Part shown: positions 61,922-64,000 of the stretch, piece by piece
Layout of the letters: every line of letters begins with the position of its first letter
Numbering within the stretch: position 1 is the stretch's first letter
Position numbers and translations under genes: made by a program
The notes under the pieces: generated by a model
Told to the model about the DNA's origin: nothing
Seen by the model: only the letters and a program-made list of their open reading frames with translations
Database searches by the model: none
From: Enchytraeus crypticus
Taxonomy: Eukaryota; Annelida; Clitellata; Enchytraeida; Enchytraeidae
Length of the DNA stretch: 64,000 nt
Assembly: GCA_905160935.1 (NCBI GenBank)
Contig: CAJHZI010000839.1
Span: forward strand, 31,001 to 95,000
Direction: 5' to 3'

Positions 61922-62346
61922 GTACCAATGCTTATATGGAAGTTGTAAAAATATTCATAGTCATTTTGTGATTTCGAAGTCATAAAGTCATTTATATGGA
62001 TGTGAAACATGGACCTTAAGGAAGGAAGATATTAGGAAACTGGAGGCATTGGAAATGTGGATTTGGAGAATAACGGAGAGGATTAGGTGGACTTAAAAAG
62101 ATAGACAGTTGATAAATTTATTAAGAAATAGGAAGAAGAGATGGATAGGACACATTCTAAGGGGAGAAAGTCTATTAAAAGAGGTCATAGAAGGTAGAAT
62201 GGAAGGAAAAAGATGCAGGGGCAGGCCGAGATTAGGTACGTTAGATGATTTATAGACCCACTCATGTGTGGATATGAAGAGGAAGGTGAAGACAGAGAAG
62301 AGTGGAGGCATTATATACCACGGACCTGCCAGTAGGCAGTGCAATA

Positions 62347-62386
<40 letters not shown>

Positions 62387-62388
62387 TT

Positions 62389-62430
<42 letters not shown>

Positions 62431-63943
62431 CATAGTACATACATACATAATATTATATAGGACTTGTTTATAGCGCTTTATAAATATCCTATAATGAACA
62501 ATCTCTCCCAATGAATCAGTTGAGATTGTGTCTGTTACATGTCATATTCTCATTAGTTACATGTCAACAAGCTGTCGCTTTACAGACACATCCTGTAGTA
62601 TATCATGTGTATGCTGCCTGAACCCTTGCAGTTCAATCTCTGTGAAAGGTTCATTTAACACTTTTAATGAATTTATCAGAATTTACCAGAACCGCTACCA
62701 GCTTTCGTTATTCTTTTTCAGACTTAGGTAGCATGAATAAGGAAGAAAACCAAGGGCTTATTTCAATCCTCAATCATACATATTACAACATCCAGCTTAT
62801 TTTTCAGAATTTGAACATTTAATGATCTATGTAATTATTCACTGTATAATAAATGTTTACATTGCAGAAATGATTAGTTTATTATACACATGGCTGAGGC
62901 TCAAATGAAAGATTAAGTTTTAGTGACTTACGAAGCAAAAGCTAAAAGTTATGCACTACTCTGAAGTGTGGCCAATATAAATATCTTAGATCCTTTACAG
63001 TAGCCTCTTTTTTATTGTTATTTGTTTGTCTAACTACATGTACGTTCCTATTGTTTGTATAATTTGTGCTGTGATGAGCAAATAAAGGGTACTAAACTAC
63101 TAAAAACAAATTATAAATGAGTTTAAACTGAAAGAAGTAACGTTGAATCTTTTGACATAATGGCTAGTGTTTAGTTAATTTTATCTGGAGTACTAATACC
63201 GTAATGTAATCATCTTCTTGTTTAGTTGGTACGTCATGGCTTAGGAGTCACTAGCTCCTTACACTCTGTAGCCTAGTGATGAGTTTTCTTTTCTTTAGTC
63301 ATGCATCTGCGTTGTATTTGTAATGTATATTATGTTTGTTGCTATAATTAACTTTCAGTTAATCAACAACCAATCAGGAGAGCTTTGTGGTCACTACCCG
63401 CCTCAGATAGTCGTACTAGAATATCAGACAACGGGGCCAGCTCCAGCCAATGAACAGTGAGTATTTTACAATTCTATGCTTGTAAAGTCGAGATCTAGAA
63501 GGCATGATATTATACAGTTAACTGAGTTGTTCAAATTTTGTTGAAATTAAATAAGTTAATTAAAAGACTATATTAAGTACTGTAGTTTGCTGTTTCAGAA
63601 TTTAATATTGTATATTTTATAGAGACTAAATGATATTCCTTGTAACAGGTAGTGAATTTCTGCTGCTGTGGTTTTAAAAGCTGGTAAAGCTAATGTTAAC
63701 GTCAGTTTCCTCACTCGAAAGCAATGTCAGTGACGGGCGAGTCCAGGATTTGAACCCGCACATACTGGTCCGCGGTCGAGTATCTTACCGACATCGCCGA
63801 AATCGTTTTAGCTTTTATGATTCTCTGCTTGCAGGATGGAGTCGATACACGACATGCGACAGATAAAAGAACTGATAACAAGAGCTCGACTGGCTCGGTG
63901 TCGAAGCAGATTTGCTGTTCCAGTCATGCTCTTTGAGGGAAAG
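60697..63943 (+). CDS. MTMR14: MTMR14 (Jumpy) N-terminal exons, 3' partial
   Basis: Exons 60697-60798, 61786-61842, 63359-63456 and 63835-63943; junction phases 0, 0 and 2 match and the last donor is AAG|GTAAAA. Myotubularin-related phosphoinositide 3-phosphatase. The N-terminal region matches the family: SLMEYASRTHYRTN, KTCLKLFSKDYKYS, NNQSGELCGHYPPQIVVLEY, QIKELITRARLARCRSRF and AVPVMLFEGK. The phosphatase domain with its Cys-X5-Arg motif lies beyond the right edge. The start ATG (MIEPEDQPIDMQ) is the first in frame after the possible acceptor at 60675; an upstream exon is not excluded. Introns hold element D, LINE and SINE insertions but no exon-derived arrays. Confidence 0.9.
60835..60968 (-). 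repeat. Element D copy, minus strand
   Basis: ACAATTAGAGTACAGTTATC, CAAGCCGGCTAACAAAGAGA, GGTCCAAAAACGGTGCAAAT and AAAATCCAGAAAATC. Confidence 0.75.
61515..61652 (-). repeat. Element D copy, minus strand
   Basis: AACAACAATTAGAGTGCTAC, AGTCATCAATGACAACATCG, AAGCCGGCGAGCAAAAAGAA and AATTCAGAAAATTGGTCC. A good consensus copy. Confidence 0.8.
61880..61916. repeat. (TA)n microsatellite
   Basis: TA run flanked by ATAGTACCAA on both sides. Confidence 0.9.
61990..62440 (+). mobile_element. LINE ORF2 3' fragment, GA-tail family, with (TA)n tail
   Basis: Encodes CETWTLRKEDIRKLEALEMW, RRWIGHILRGESLLKEV and EGKRCRGRPRLGTLDDL, with in-frame stops, then CCTGCCAGTAGGCAGTGCAA and TAAGATATATA. Here the usual GA tail is replaced by two TA runs. 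Confidence 0.85.
62755..62815 (-). mobile_element. CR1-like LINE 3' scrap
   Basis: CAATCATACATATTACAACA and TCCAGCTTATTTTTCAGAAT match the 3' part of the copy at 24635-24675. Confidence 0.55.
62816..63358. other. MTMR14 intron 2, remainder
   Basis: AT-rich sequence; GAGCAAATAAAGGGTACT near 63078 looks like a retroelement 3' end but is not assigned. Confidence 0.35.
63675..63800 (-). mobile_element. SINE-A copy, minus strand
   Basis: GCTAATGTTAACGTCAGTTT, AATGTCAGTGACGGGCGAGT, GGTCCGCGGTCGAGTATCTT and ACCGACATCGCC. It ends about 35 bases before MTMR14 exon 4, so its end forms the acceptor's upstream context. Confidence 0.85.
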
Positions 63944-64000
63944 GTAAAACTGTGCAATATTTGTTTTCGACTGGTTTTCTTGATATTGGATTTGTATTAA

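Overview
The window is nuclear DNA of an intron-rich invertebrate animal; I cannot place it more precisely. The reasons are multi-exon genes with GT-AG introns, animal gene families (a SETD1-type methyltransferase, an SLC41 magnesium transporter, NDUFA12, a DYRK2-like kinase, a KCTD7-like BTB protein and MTMR14), several LINE families, tRNA-derived SINEs, and a very heavy load of micro- and minisatellites. There are no operons, CRISPR arrays or bacterial signals.

Layout. 1-2683 (+): last four exons of a SETD1 histone methyltransferase. 2684-17425: no gene seen, mostly simple repeats (GAGT, GATA/GGAT, two 24-bp arrays) with LINE and SINE fragments. 17426-23773 (+): a six-exon gene that I assembled by splice phase. 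It encodes an unrecognised 282-residue secreted protein with 12 cysteines in the mature part and a hydrophobic C-terminus suggesting a GPI anchor. 24600-29750 (-): LINE copies, including a long decayed CR1-like element with esterase, endonuclease and reverse transcriptase blocks. 31201-38659 (+): complete SLC41A-type Mg2+ transporter, ten coding exons. 42499-45353 (+): complete NDUFA12, four exons. 46041-49850: AT-rich, no gene seen. 50065-53802 (-): complete DYRK2/3/4-class kinase, three exons. 56730-58029 (-): KCTD7-like gene, two exons. 58580-59740 (-): reverse transcriptase remnant. 60697-63943 (+): first four coding exons of MTMR14, running off the right edge. The genes belong to unrelated housekeeping or signalling pathways, so I see no functional cluster.

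The most unusual thing is structural. Minisatellites repeatedly sit on exon edges, and in several cases the repeat unit contains the splice site plus flanking exon bases, or the last codons plus the stop. The clearest cases are the kinase exon 2 acceptor (four copies carrying about 36 exon bases), the kinase exon 2 donor (five copies), the SLC41 last-exon acceptor (four exact 32-bp units), two SLC41 donors, and the SLC41 and kinase gene ends. In the cases I translated, the extra sites lead to a stop, so only the copy next to the exon body can be productive. Separately, about ten acceptors in six genes lie just downstream of TTGATT-rich sequence, always in the sense orientation. Exon coordinates come from reading-frame continuity, GT-AG signals and recalled family sequence; no alignment was run.
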